Positions 1 through 12,742 are shown, counted from the stretch's first letter. The stretch: 64,000 nucleotides of DNA from Setophaga petechia (GCA_024362935.1 JANCRA010000003.1:9352001-9416000), one strand, 5' to 3'. The notes: generated from the letters alone by a model not told the origin. Program-made: numbers and translations.

Positions 1-949
1 GGCTGAGTTTCTTGATGGGGCTGCTGGGTCTCAGTAGTATCTATGAGCAGGTCCTTGCTTTTGTAGTCCCATCTTCCATTTAGATTATTACTAACTTTTT
101 TATCAAGCAGAAATACATGAAAAAGAGGAGGCTGAGGGAAGAGAGTGGAGTATTAGTTTCTCATTTGGCTCATGTAGCGAGCTGCCTGAGTTTCCAGAGA
201 GCCACTCAAGATTTGACTCTTTAAAAAATTGGCAGGTTGCCATTGCTTTGGGAATTAATTTTTTTTTCTTTGCTCCTAGTGCTTCTGCTGATTTCATAAG
301 AAACTGTTGGAGTGGGGGCAGGGGAAATTGTGCAATGAAATCAAACCAAGGGATCATCCTTATTTCCTTAGTGTGACATGGGTTGAGGGACCTCCTCTGC
401 CTTGGAATTGCAGTTTATTCTTGGCCTCCAAATAGACCTTACAGGATGACAGGAAAGGGTCCAGCTACCCAGCATGTCTTCTTCAGTGGCAAAACTGGTT
501 GCTTACTAGTCTCTCCCTCCTTGCCACCAGTTTGCTTGTCCTGGTCCAGGAATTCCAGCATTAAAGTCAAGCCAACTCCTACATTCACACTTGGAATAAA
601 GGATAAACCAAAGCAAGCTCCCAAAACATGGCCAACAGGTACCTTGCAGCCAAGCTGCTTACCTAAAGCAGGCATCAAGCCCATGTGCCAACTGGCATTA
701 CCTGTGGCAAAGGAATGATTAAAGGAGCCCTCCAGCCTTTTTCCCAGAGCTTAGGATCACACCCCTGTGCATTTTTCTCTGTGCTTGTTGATGGATGCTG
801 CTTCCGTGCTTTCCCCTCCCTGAACCAGTGGGCTGGGTGCCAGCCCGGAGTTGTGCAAGCTCTCAGCCTTGTGAGGCTGCCAGGCACGGCCATGGGGCAA
901 GAGGACACAGGGCTCTTCTTGCAGCATTTGGAGTAGATAATCCTAATTT

Positions 950-981
950 CCCCCCTCCCCCCCCCCCCCCCCCCCCCCCCC
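950..981. repeat. Poly-C tract (C6-T-C25)
   Basis: Six C, one T and then 25 uninterrupted C. The minus strand is a G-run able to form G-quadruplexes, and the plus strand could form an i-motif. The exact length is likely to be unreliable because of sequencing and polymerase slippage. Confidence 0.95.
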
Positions 982-3178
982 ATTTTTGACAACAGTTGTA
1001 AAAGATGGAAGATAATTACCCTGTGAAACAGATTTGATTTCCTACCAGGTCTTTTGTCTCTGCCAGGCACTCTTAAAACTTGAGGGTTTTGGAGGGAGAA
1101 TTTCATAACACATGACTGATCGTTCAGCAGTCCACGTGTGGATCCGACCTTGGAGTGTTTATACAGACTTGGTGGAGCTGCTGAATACAAATATTTTTCT
1201 TTTCCTTCCTCTGTATTTGCAAAACATTTGGGTCTCGATCATCTGCTGTGCTGCCATTTGGAGCTGCACACGCTGACACGCCGTTTGTTCCACTGCCACT
1301 CGGCAGGTTAAACAGTAACCTGCTTGGGACACTCATTACTTGGTGAAACATCTCTCAGGGCTTGAAACCAAGGCTCTGCTGCTATACACAGCAAGATTTA
1401 TGGCCTGGTGGATAAATTGGATTTAGCAGAGCTGAGGCAGTAATAAAATGATTGTATCAGATTGCAGTGTGTGAATGTGGGGGTCATGTAGGACTCAAAT
1501 ACCTCCTGAACATACTCACTTTTCTTGTACGTCCTCCCTCTCCTGTAAAACTGTGCTAAAGCAGTGAGGAAAAAACAAAGCAGATAGGTTTGGAAAGAAT
1601 CACTTCTGACTGGCTGACTTCAGAAGGATGGGTAATTTTAAAACAACAGCATTAGCATTGTTTCTTTGAGGTTGAACTGGCTCAGAGCATTTCTTCTCCC
1701 CCTTCTCCCACCCCAAGGGACAGATTTTATTTTCTTGCAAGTAAAGGTCCTATCTGAGGAAAAAAAAAGTGTTTTTTTCTTATTAAAGTTTTTGAGGGAA
1801 ACGTTCATGGAGAATTCAGCCTGTGTGCTTAAATCTTTGAGAAGTGGACTGTACTTCAGTGCATGTTTCTTTCTCTGTTCCTTGAAACACCTGTTACCTC
1901 AAACAGGGAGAAAGCAGTAACAAAATTCTGGCAGTGCAAAGAAGGGTAGATGGAAGATCAACACAGTCTTCCTAGTCTATCTAGCATCCCACTGGGATTG
2001 CTGCTTTGGCCTGCATTTGTTTGTTTGTTGGGTTTGGACAGAAGATGAGATGTTACTGATGAAGAACTGGATGAAGGCAGACCAAAGCTGTGGGGCAAGC
2101 TGGGCCAACAGTGCAGGCACAGCTGTTGATGCATTTGCAAAGGACAGGCCTGTACCTGGCTTTGAAACTTGCTCTCAGATTGTTGCTGTGCCTACCTGAG
2201 TATGCCTCTGACTGGCTAAAATGGCTTTTGATCTGGATTTTTGGACCCATTCATAGTGTGCTCTCCCTGGCTGAGAAGGGTAGAGCAACACCATATCCAT
2301 ACTGGAAGCTGGTCCTGTTTGTTTCTGTGTCTTCTCAGCTCAGAATTGAGGTAGAGAGCTTCTTAGACACGGTTGTATGCTCCAGAGCTCCTTGGGAGGG
2401 GATGAGAATCAGCCAGCCATGCACTGTGTGATCATTGGGATTAAGTGATCTCTTCCTGGGAAAAGAGGATGGAGGGACAATCATGTGTTGAGGGCATCAT
2501 GATGAGGGGAGGTGTCTCTTACTTCTGGAGCAAAGTAGCTGTCCTTCCTGTACTTCAGAGCCTCACCAAGCCTCCATGAGCCTCCAGCCATGCAGGCAAA
2601 TATGGAATACATTAATACAGTCAATCCAAATATTAATTTTATAAAGTGAACTAGATTGGGGAGCGGGTTAATTTTCTCCCTTCAACCAGTTTTCATTAAA
2701 ATGATTTGGAGGGTGTGCCTGAACCTTGTCATAGAGTGCAACCCAGGGATGGATGGGTGCCTGTGGGAATGGAGGCTGTAGCAGAGGATCTGGGCATCAC
2801 GTAACCTCCTCCAGGGGTGGTTGTGTGTCAGGACTTGTTTACTTGGCCACAGCATTATCCTGCTCTACTCGCTCCAGATCTGCCCAGTGTTGCTCCTGGT
2901 TCTCCCTGCCACACCTTCTGCAGGCAACAGATAAGTGCTTTTGGGGGATGATGTAAGATTTTCCGTGTATGAATGCTACAAAGTTGATTTTAGGGCAGTA
3001 CAGTTAAATTGCATTCTGCCTAATGGTAAAGTGTGCTTCTTGGATAGGTTTTGCTGAGTTTCTGATTTTGTCTAATCTAAAGAACAGTTGCTGTTCCTGG
3101 GAAACAGGCGTTCCCAAAACAAATGCAGTGCTAAGTGAGAGTGGCTGACAGCTGGGGTACACAGGAGATTTATTTACA

Positions 3179-3201
3179 TTATATATATATATATATATAT
3201 T
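3179..3201. repeat. (TA)n microsatellite
   Basis: About ten uninterrupted AT dinucleotides lie between ttacatt and ttatctt. It is an ordinary dinucleotide microsatellite. Confidence 0.95.
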
Positions 3202-3550
3202 TATCTTTACAAAGATAATGGTAAAAGGAAATCAATAGCAATAGTGGTTGCAGTCTGAGAGAAGTGTGTCTGGACATTTTGTGGACACAGACATTTTCTG
3301 GCATTGATGACTATGGTTGGTAGAAACCCTGCTTGTTCCATTAAAAATAATGTTCATAATTGGTCGGTTCAAAATTCACCAGTACAGATCATTGCTTTCC
3401 AGAAGCAGCATTTTATGCTTTTCATTGGACATTGCTTACAGCATCAGTGGACAGTGCAAGGAGAAAATGGGCTCATTAGATATGAACTTAATTGAGAGTG
3501 ACATGACTGGGTATTAATATTAGTCTTGCCTCAGGCTTTTCCTTTCTTTC

Positions 3551-3567
3551 TTTTTTTTTTTTTTTTT
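3551..3567. repeat. Poly-T run
   Basis: Seventeen T follow a short cctttctttc stretch. No element was recognised that would explain it as a retroposon tail. Confidence 0.9.
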
Positions 3568-3984
3568 GTTTATAGTCATACTAGTAGATCCTGAACATTT
3601 TATCCATTTACCAAATTCCACAACAGTACCTTCACTAAAAGGCATAGGTTTCCTTTTTTGTTTCTAAATGGAGATGCAGCATCTGATGCCCTCCTCCTCC
3701 AGATGCAAGAGGGGCAGGGCTCTGCCTGGCTCCAAGCACAGGTCACACTTGCTACTGATGTGACCTTTTGATGGTATTTCTGTTTGCAGGAATCCGCATT
3801 TGTGGTGGTTACAGTGGTTTATGGAATTTACCTTGGCATTTATTTTTCTGAGGAATGGTCCGGTGACAAGAAGCTGACACAGATTTCTTCGGGGTCCTGC
3901 CCCTGGGCACTCCTACCTGTTTCCCCTCCCCCCTGAAATATGCCTTGGAGAAGAAACAAATTGTGAGGTGAAATGGAGGGGTCT

Positions 3985-4520
3985 GTTTTCATTGGGAGCA
4001 GGAGGAGCACGCAGGGGAGGCGGGCGGGCTGCGATTGGCGCGGAGGGAGGCGCTGGTTGGGATAAATAGCGGGATGCGCTCCTTTGTGCTGGAGAGCTTT
4101 CCCGTGCAAGGCTGGACAAAGATGCCGGTTGTGTGGCTGTCACGATCAATTCAGCTCTTTTTGGTACCTCAGCTTTTCTTTTAGGGCATGGTTCTTTCCC
4201 CCCACCCCTCCCTTGCCTCCCTGCGGGTGCCCCTCGCAGAGAGGGCGCGTTGCGCTGCGCGGTGCCCGGCTCTGTGCTCTCTCCTCCCGGCCAGGGTGGA
4301 CAATTATCGGATCGGTTTGTCTCACAAGTCACTGCCATCTGTGCAGGGCGCCTCGTTCGCCGAACAAAAGGATTTGGAGGGGATGGGGCTCTAAAAAGCC
4401 CCAGCTGAGTGGAAGAAAGAGATGCTGTCACCTGCTTGTGACTGCACGCAGCGGGAGCTTTGTTCCCTCCCGGAACGCTCAGCATCACTCGCGTTACCTG
4501 CAGCCATGCCAGCCCCTGGC
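3985..4520 (+). promoter_or_regulatory. Intronic CpG-rich segment with TATA/CCAAT promoter architecture
   Basis: About thirty CpGs are packed into roughly 530 bp of otherwise CpG-poor intron. Inverted CCAAT boxes (ATTGG) lie at 3991-3995 and 4034-4038, a GC box (ggaggcgggcgggct) at about 4015-4029, and a TATA-like ATAAATA at 4062-4068. This order points to plus-strand initiation near 4090-4100. The first ATG downstream, at 4122, opens a 20-codon frame ending at 4184. A strong donor, CAG|GTAAGG, lies at 4849/4850 and another, CAG|GTAACT, near 4795, so a spliced transcript is possible. It could be an alternative CCDC85C first exon, a long non-coding RNA promoter or an enhancer. There is no transcript evidence. 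Confidence 0.5.
4122..4184 (+). other. Possible short upstream-type ORF after the internal promoter
   Basis: This is the first ATG downstream of the predicted start site, in the context aaagATGc. It encodes 20 residues (MPVVWLSRSIQLFLVPQLFF) followed by TAG. The peptide is hydrophobic towards its end and matches no family I know. It is listed because it would be the first frame in any transcript from this promoter; a chance frame is more likely than a gene. Confidence 0.12.
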
Positions 4521-4559
4521 AGCCTGGTTTGTGATTGGGGGATAGGGTAATACAGTCAG

Positions 4560-4735
4560 TCATTCTGCCTGCTGCTGATGTGTTTTGTTTTGTTTATAGA
4601 TATATTACAGGGTTTGGTCTGACAGTTTTGTCTCCTGGGTAATTAAGCTGAATTATTGAAGGCCCTGAAATTAACGCTGTCATTTTTAATGATTAAAATT
4701 AAATAAATCTCAGCCTGTTTATCAAGTTAGGTTAT
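4560..4735. promoter_or_regulatory. AT-rich conserved-looking non-coding segment beside CpG block
   Basis: Immediately downstream of the CpG-rich block the sequence becomes AT-rich without simple repeats. It carries several homeodomain-like cores (gtaattaagc, gaattattga, atttttaatgattaaa). Such texture is common in conserved vertebrate non-coding elements, but conservation cannot be seen from one genome. Confidence 0.22.
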
Positions 4736-5623
4736 TTCCTCTTTCTGATTTTGAAGGGGTGTGTGAACTTGTTGGGAAGAATGTGAGCTCTCAGGTAACT
4801 TGGTTTTAAAATTTTGTTTAACAAAGTATGGGGAAAAATATAGGTCCAGGTAAGGTCTCTTAAAACATCCAAGCCTTAAAAGAAAAGAGAGTAGGTGGAA
4901 AAAGTTCAGAGTATGGTAAGCACTGCTGGTCAGATTTTTTCTGCCCAAATATTGGAGAATAAGATTCTCTTGGAGATTATTCTGGAGCAGGGGAGTAGTT
5001 TTAGGAACAAATTTTCATTTTTTTCTTTTAGATTGTAACACTGGCAAGAAAATTTTTACCGGCCTGATTATATGTGTGTAGGTTTTTAAAGGCTTTTTCT
5101 TCAAACATTCAAATTTATTTTGTTATGGCTTCATTTTTTAGTATTTCTTTATTCAATATTGGAATTTCCTATTTGCTGTGGATTTGGGAATCCTCCTCCT
5201 TTGCTGTCTGGGAAATCCTGAGTGGTGGATTTTCAGGAGCATAATTTGGTTAACTCCAGTATTAACACCAGGGTTCTGGCCTTTGTTCCCGAGCTCTGTT
5301 CCCTAGCTGTAGCCAGCCTCATGTCTGTGAATCACTCAGGCTTCTCTCTGTTGACAAGGATTTACAACATCTGGCTCTTCTGTACCAAGTTCTATCATTT
5401 CTTGCAGGATCAAGAGCTGTAAGCAGGGATAGTGACATCCATATGTTTGTGGAGCTGCAGCAAAGAAAGGGGCTGCTCCCCACGGGGTGGTCAAATGGGA
5501 ACTGAGACACTCAGATCCCATCAGCGCTGCTGCCTGTTGGGAGTGAGCATTTTGTGCCAGTGAAGGAGCAATTGGAGTCAGAACAATGGCCAGCAACAGT
5601 CAGAGGGTAGTTCAGGTAGTTCC

Positions 5624-5730
5624 TGAGGCTGGAAAGGGCCTTAGGAAGTCTTTTCTCCAACATGCTGCTCATAGCAGGGTTGGCCATGAGGTCAGAGGAG
5701 GTTCTCTTGGGTCTGGAGACCATGCAGCCT
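5624..5730 (-). mobile_element. CR1 LINE fragment, minus orientation
   Basis: The plus strand reads as the reverse complement of the CR1 3' region. It has ggctggaaagggcc, then ctccaacatgctgctc and then gcagggttggccatgaggtc, which parallel the avian CR1 words for 'ggaaggga...tccaac...gctcaaagcagggt'. It is diverged and truncated, with no coding capacity. Confidence 0.65.
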
Positions 5731-8605
5731 CTCAGATCAGTTTGCTGAAGGAGAAGGAAGCTCCTCAGGCCAGTAATGCTTTGTGTCTCTGTTTATGCAT
5801 GTGCAAATGTCTAAAGCCACAGAGGAGGTCACAGGTGGGTTAGGACAGCTGGAGAACAGGAGGAGTGGCTCCAGGCCTAGCTAATTTAACTGGTTTGTCT
5901 GTGCACACCCAACACTTCTTATTGATAAGCATATTGTTGTATTTCCTTGGCAACAGTGTTATGGCAACAGCTGACTTCCAGTTTGCAGAGTGAAGGTAAA
6001 GGAGGGGAGGTGGTGGTGGAGAGGCTGGCATTGGTGAGGGGCTGGGGCCAAGGGGAGAAATATGAGCCATGATCTCCAGTTGCTGCATGGGGCTTCAGTG
6101 CTGCTCTCAAAGCTGCTGGCTGCAGCAGGAGTGTGCCGAGGAAGGGCTCGAGGATGTGGCTTTGCCTTGAGAAACATCAGCAGCTCTTCAGCTCCTGCCC
6201 GGTCACCACATGAAAGAGAGGAGCTGGTGTGTGGTTGAGGCAGTGGATTGGGCCTCCTGGCACTGGGATTGGCCACACACAGACTGCTGGTGTGACCTCA
6301 GGCAAGCCACCTAGCTTCTCTGTGTCTGGGGTGCCATTGGCAAGATGGAAATAGCAGGGTTTGTTCCATTCAGCATGTCCAGCTGAATTATGGGCTCTTT
6401 GGGCAGCCTTGGCTTCCCTGGCACTGCAGAACGGGGCTTCAGGCTCTGCTGTGCCTTGTCTGGGTGCTGCTGTCACAGCCAGGCTGGCATGCTCAGGTAG
6501 ATCACTGCTTTGCAAGTAAGGAATATTGCCTTAGGAGCCAGGGGGACACAGCTCCTGAGGGTTGCCACCCCCAGGTGGGTTTGGGTGGGCTGAAGGGCAG
6601 AGTGCCTGATCCCCAGCATTAGGCAGGGCACAGGGGCTGTCTCTCCTGCAGGAGGAGACCCTCCTTCCTTACCTCTCCACAGCTCTCCTGTTTGCTTTCT
6701 GAGTGCTCAGAGCCTCTGTCCTCCCTGCAGAAGCAGAAACACCAGCTTGTTCCATTTGGGTTCCTGCACAGTAGTGAGTAGCTCGTAGGGGGTCATAGCA
6801 TCTCACCTGGAGGACTTCTTTGGTCTGACTTTGCCAAGCTCAGGGAGGAAATGGACAGGTAGAATTCACTGGAGGTGCCCATCACAAGGCATTTGCAGGC
6901 TTCTGAGTCCTTGCATCTTACTTTTATTCATTGCACCTGAGCATTTACAGGAAAATAAGCAGTATTCTTAAATAATACTGTTTTTAAAGCATATAATTTA
7001 AAGGTTTTAATCTTTGTCTACCTTCTGGCCTGCATTGCCTTTCATTCTTTCTCAGATGAATGGGTGAAAGAGGGAATCACTGGGGCTGTGTGTATTTATG
7101 GGGAATATTCACTAGAGCATCTCCCAGGTCTCTTGCAAAGAAACATTTTAGCATTTGGATGCCAAGTCGGTACTTCAGAAAGCTCCTTCAAATGAAATAT
7201 TTGGCAAATCCATTTTCACATCTCTTAAAAGTGTGGGAAGATTTTTTTTTTTAATTTGAAAATCTGGTTTGGGCCCTTGCTAATTTTCAGGAAAGAGTGA
7301 TGGAAGGATTATGACCAACCCTAATTTTGCAAATGAGGTAAGGGAGCAAAGCTTGTATAACAAAACCACAGGATAATGTGTCATCTTGTGCCCTTTCTTC
7401 ACTCACTGGCTGAATACACTTTACTTGTAATGATGTGTGAACTTCTCTTCAAGTGAATTCTGGAATAAATTTTGCCAGAGGAAAAAAAATCTCAGGACTA
7501 CCAGATCTCATGATATCTTCCTGCTGTTTGGGGCATGCAAATTATGGGTGAGTTTCTAATGTGTTAAGTTCCCACAAGCCTAAACCAAATCCTTAAGGAG
7601 AAGCAGGAGAAGCCAATGGGAAAGACATTTCCCAAGACTGCAGGACCTTTTTTTTTTTCCTTTTAAAGAGTCTTGGATTTGGTTTGTTGGGGTTTTTTTT
7701 TATTGTTTTTTACTTTTAATGAGCAGCAATATTAGCTAAGATTCCTGCTCTTAGGAACACCAGCATGAATTTTCCCATTGCTGTGTGGGCATGTTGTGTG
7801 AGCAAGGAGTGGTGGATTCAATCCATTGGGGCTCAGTGCTCCCACTATTTTCATATTGATGTCTTTGAACTGAGCACTGGATGCTGAACAGGTCACCGTG
7901 CAGGAGGGGGTGAGGAGCTGCCCTGAGGTGAGCAGACAGCATTGGGGCTGCAAGGGCAGGTTTGGTGTCTCTCAGGGGCTGTGATGGCAGGGAAAAAGCC
8001 TTGCTCTGGGATCACACTCCCAGTGCTGGAAAAGCCTGACTATCTTGTCCTGCCTATCTCTCCCCACTGCTCACTTTGAACTGGCCTCTAATGTCTGTTG
8101 TCCCCCCAGAAGGATGCTTTTCCGAGCTGGTGATCCTTGGGTCTGGCTGATAGCTGGTGCTGTTGTTGTTTTCTTGGATTCCAAGTGCTGCATCTCTTTG
8201 CAGTCTGGAAACCAGGCACGAATTGTTTGCCCAATATCTTTTCCTCAGGTAAACATTGCTTTAGATGCTGCAGCTGCGTTATGCAACGCAGATAGGTGGG
8301 GACAGTTTTTCTTTCTGCCAGCAGTAGAAAGGGAAAGTTGTTTTGCTAAGATAAAAGTGGGATTTTCTCCAATAGCTGGGTGCACAATATAACATCCCCT
8401 TTTCAACTTTGTTATCCTTGGCAGCTAGAGGTGGCTGGAGCTCTGTTCCTGGGAAGGAGAGGTGGGTGAATCAGACAAGGTTTTCAGAGTGCAGCATTTT
8501 TGACCAGGCTTTGGACAGATCCCTGTTCTCCAGGGGCAAAGGAGGACACATTATGGGCTTTGCACGCACCTGGGTCAGCACAGCACTAAGGGCTGCTCTG
8601 AGTGC

Positions 8606-8965
8606 TGGCTGTGCCTGCCCCTCCAGCTGCCATCCTGCCCGTGCATTGTGCTTCTGCTGCCCCTGCAGCTGCCATCCTGCCCTTCCACTGCCATCCTGCC
8701 CGTGCATTGTGCTGTTTCTGCCCCTCCACTGCCATCCTGCCCTTCCACTGCCATCCTGCCTGTGCGTTGTGCTTCTGCTGCCCCTCCAGTTGCCATCCTG
8801 CCCGTGCATTGTGCTGCTCCTGCCCCTCCACTGCCATCCTGCCTGTGCGTTGTGCTGCTCCTGCCCCTCCACTGCCATCCTGCCCCTCCAGCTGCCATCC
8901 TGCCCGTGCATTGTGCTTCTCCTGCCCCTCCACTGCCATCCTGCCCATGGATTGTGCAGCTCCTG
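8606..8965. repeat. 41-bp minisatellite with 60/61-bp variant units
   Basis: At least seven copies of a unit containing ctgccatcctgcccgtgcat are arranged head to tail. The repeated word gtgcattgtgc (or a near variant) starts at 8641, 8702, 8762, 8804, 8845, 8906 and 8947, giving spacings of 61, 60, 42, 41, 61 and 41. The longer units carry an extra internal copy of the ctccactgccatcctgcc core. Because 41 is not a multiple of three, long open frames appear in several frames on both strands; these are products of the repeat and not genes. Confidence 0.92.
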
Positions 8966-10845
8966 CCCCATCAGCTGAGATGCCGCTCCCGGCTGCGTCC
9001 TTGTGCTGTTACTTCCCCCTGGCAGATCTCACTGGGGGTTTGCTGTGCTGGGGCTCTGCTGCTCATGCTGCTGGCTGCCTGCATGGCAGGTCCTTCCCCA
9101 GATGCCAGCAAGGCTGTTGGAGCTGAAATGAGAGTGGGGGCTGTGGTCCCCGATGGTGACACGCATGTCCCTGCGGTGGCAGGGGCACGGTGGGGCTGCC
9201 TGCAGCCTGGAACGCCCTGGCAGCTGCCTCTCCCTGTGCCCTGGGGGGCACCCAGCACACCCATGGTCTGCAGAAAATAAAACATTTTGTGCTCTTGTGC
9301 AACAGACCCACTGGCAGTTTGGGGGCCTAGAGGGCGAAGAGTTAAATTTTGTATCTGTTCTTCTTGTCCTTGGTGATGTCCTTTATGGGCAAAACCACAG
9401 ACATGTGTGCATCATTTTAGTATCATTCTTTCTAATTCACAAAAGGTTTTAAAAAGTCAAGGATGACTCTGTAGCTGTGGTAAACTCCCTGTGATAAACT
9501 TTCCAAGGGCCTTGTGTACTCAAGGCCCCATGGCTTTTCTGGTGATTGAAAGTCCATTGAGTAAGTGTATAGTGCCTTAACAAGACACTTGTTTCATGGG
9601 AACATGAGAGTATTTGTAAAATATTTGGTTGTTGTGTTTAAGTTATTGTCACTGAACCTGTGGTTCTGGTGTCTCTGTTTTTCAATATTTAAAACAATGC
9701 CAGTAAAAGAAAAAGAAAAAAAAACCAAAAAGCAAATCTTTGCCCTTTGTCCACTGTCTAAATCAAAAGTAATTACCCAGAGCAGAAGTATTCACACTTC
9801 ATTATATGAGGACTGACTTTTCCAACTGAGGAATCGTGAGATTGTGAAGAAAATTCAGTTCAAGGATGAGCCCAACTTGGAGTCTGTTAAGTAGTGTCTG
9901 TCATCTTCACTTCTTCAGTCAAGCTGTATTAATCTGTCTGAAAGCTCATATTCCCAAGGGCCACCCAGCGCTTGCTATACTGTGGCAGTGACCTGAAGGA
10001 GAGTGTGTTACTTGTGTTATTTTGAAGAAAAGCTGAAATGAATTTTTTTTTGGCTAAGCAAAAACAGCAGTGAAATCAGCAGATGAGTGCTAGAGAATCC
10101 TAAGCCAAGGGGCACTTTTATCTATTGCCTCCATCCTGGGCATCCCTCATCTCTGTATGTCATCACGCTTGTCCAAAAGACCCATTACCCCTTTGTAGGT
10201 GCACAGCTCATCTGGTAATAGTGAGACATGGGTATTCAAGTTGGCCAAATTTATCCCTGAGGTCATTTCAGATGACTCCAGGAGAATTAAAACAGGACTG
10301 AATTTGCTCCTGAATCTTTGTGTTTGCAAATTAATTTCTGTGAAATCTATTTTTAATTATGCTGCGCCTAATTATACCAGATTTATTGTCACAAGGGAGA
10401 AATGCTCTAGTGTCCAAAACACACAATATTTTCTGATATCCAAAGCGAAGTGAGTATGCCCAGCCCCTTAGATTAGTCTTACACTGATGCTGTGTGTGAC
10501 ATGTGGTGATGGGTATATCCAAAATGCACCAGTATAAGGAGACAGGGGGTCAGAAGGGATGTTTGGGGTTGATGAATGTGGTCTTGTGCCATAGTGAACA
10601 CTCACGCTTGACACTGACTGCCTTCTGAAATTTTTGCTCCTGCTGCTTTTATTGCAAGGCAAATTATATTCCTGAATCTCATACTTTCCTTTCTATTGTG
10701 GATGTCTTCAAATTTAGTCTGTGTTCGTATTTCCATCTCTTTCAGTTGCTGAACATTTTGCTTTTCCTGCCATATTATTGCCCAAGGCAAATGCTGCTGA
10801 GTCCTGGAGGAACACAAGTCTGTCGGTGTGAATCCTGGGTTCTGC

Positions 10846-10893
10846 TATCATGATGTTGCTTTCATCCTAAAAGCAACATCCAACCTCATGATA
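10846..10893. other. Inverted repeat / hairpin
   Basis: An 11-bp perfect stem (gatgttgcttt at 10852-10862 with aaagcaacatc at 10870-10880) encloses a 7-nt loop. A further 6-bp pairing (tatcat at 10846-10851 with atgata at 10888-10893) follows across a one-sided 7-nt bulge. It is too short and too bulged to call a microRNA precursor. Confidence 0.6.
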
Positions 10894-12742
10894 TATGCTG
10901 TGAATGTCATGGGCAGCCTTGCAAAGTGAGCCCTTCAGCTCCCACCTGGGAACCTGTGCTAATGCATTACTTTGGAAGAAGGCCTCTATGAACACAGTCA
11001 AGGGCACCTTAAAATCCCCAGTTGGTTGGTACATTTATAGAGAAACATATTTGGGGCAGCCTTGACTCACAAAAATGTAGTGTAACCCCTGTGGCGTGCA
11101 GGGTGCTGCTGTGCCTGGCAGCTCTGTGCTCAGGTGAGCAGGACATGGCCCTTCCCTGTGGTGCTCTGCCAGGCAGGGAAGGAGGGGCAGGGAGGAGAAA
11201 ACCTGCTGCCTGAGGTGTGGGACTTGGGGGTAGGCAAGGAAGATGCTGCTCATGGCTGTCCTGAAGGCTTGTGATGCACAGCTCTGATCCAGAAAAGCAT
11301 ATGGAAGTATGATTGACTCTAGGCAATGGCTTTTTATCATTCCTCAGGTTACTGAGCTGTTCAGCCAGGGTTTAACACTTAGCTCTGCAGGAAGTTTTGT
11401 TTAGCTGGTATTAAATTTATTCAGATTTTGTGTCTTGATGGGGAGTCCCAGGTCAGAACTTGGGGTGGGAAAGCTGTACAGCACCACTGGAGCCTGGGAG
11501 TGCCAGGCTGGTATTCAGAACTTTACCAAGCTGCGTGGGAAGTGCTGTAAGTACTGTGAAGCACACTGGAAGTCCCAGATTGGTTAATGCTGCAGAGACA
11601 GCAGGTTTGCTACCTCGTGTGGCTGGGATGCTACCCTGCCTGAATTGTGCTGTAGAGCACCACAGTGCCCTTTCCATTCCGCTCAGCCGAGTATCCTGCG
11701 CTGTGGAGGGGAAAAAGCAGTGGGGAGCCATCAGCTCTGCCTCAGTGATGAAGCACCGGGCATGTGGTTTCACAGGCAGCTTCCACTGACCTCGTGCTGG
11801 GCAGCTGCCAAGGGCTGGTGCTGGCTGCCCATGCCCAGCTGCACGTCCCCATGCCTGGTGCCAGCCCCAGACAGGGATGCTCTGCGTCACCAGGTCATCC
11901 CGGGATGGCACTGGGAAGTGCTGCCCCTTTAGGCAGCTGCCTGCGCTCGGATGGGCACAAAGGCTGAGGTCTTGCCCATTGTTAGTGGCAAGCTTTTAAA
12001 CAGAATGTAGGCTTTCCAGGTCCCAGGCTTTGGCTCCCGGCCTCCCCCACACTCCAATTCTTGCCCTCATTGCAATCACTGTTACAGGATTCCCCAGATC
12101 TGAGGTCCCCAGGCAGCTCTGGTATCTTCTGTGACCAAAACCAGCCCTTTTATGCATTGAGGGAGTAAGTAGGAATGCTTTCATTCTTGTGATACCTCTA
12201 ATGAATTTTGCTTGAGGAAGTGTTTGTTAAAAGGGTTGAGTGGGGTTAGAGAAGATAAATTTGAGCCTCTGGGCATACTGTGGCTTGATGGGCATGAAAC
12301 TCTTTCTGTTTCTGCCTCTGTCAGGGGCTTGCAGTGCCATCATGTCAAAGGCTGGCACTGGCTACTGCAGCACCACCAGGACTCACTTTTCTCCTCCTTC
12401 TGGCAAGCAATTTGCTGGGAAACCATTTGTATTATTTAACTAATGATGACTAATACTTTAGAGTGGGTATCTGAGCAATGCAGGAGTGTGCCTGTCTGAG
12501 CTCTCAGCACTTACCGTCTAGGTTTTGTGCCTGAGAACACGGCCTTCCCTAAAAAGATAAAAAAGCCAAAAAGTACTTTAAAGGAATCCCTTCATTCCTC
12601 CTTTTTGAGAGTGAATCATTCTGAAAATGAGTTCTCTAAAAATTCTCATCTCAGTTTTTGTTGAGGCAAAATTGAGTGAGAAGTCGTTTTGGGGGAGAAA
12701 CAGAGAAGTTCAGAAGTCCCTTGTCTCTTCTGGGACATGCAC

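Noticed and set aside
4084..4545. Plus-strand open frame of about 150 codons starting at a TTG after the internal promoter
   Set aside because: There is no ATG at its start and it has the composition of CpG-rich non-coding DNA. The first real ATG, at 4122, is in another frame and short.
3913..4563. 216-codon open frame on the minus strand across the CpG-rich block
   Set aside because: GC-rich sequence lacks stops by chance. The peptide is low-complexity Pro/Ala/Arg-rich, matches no family, and promoter motifs point to the other strand.
8471..8971. Long open frames on both strands (up to about 210 codons) around 8.4-9.3 kb
   Set aside because: They arise from the 41-bp minisatellite, whose unit length rotates through the frames. 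The peptides are repetitive and have no splice or start support.
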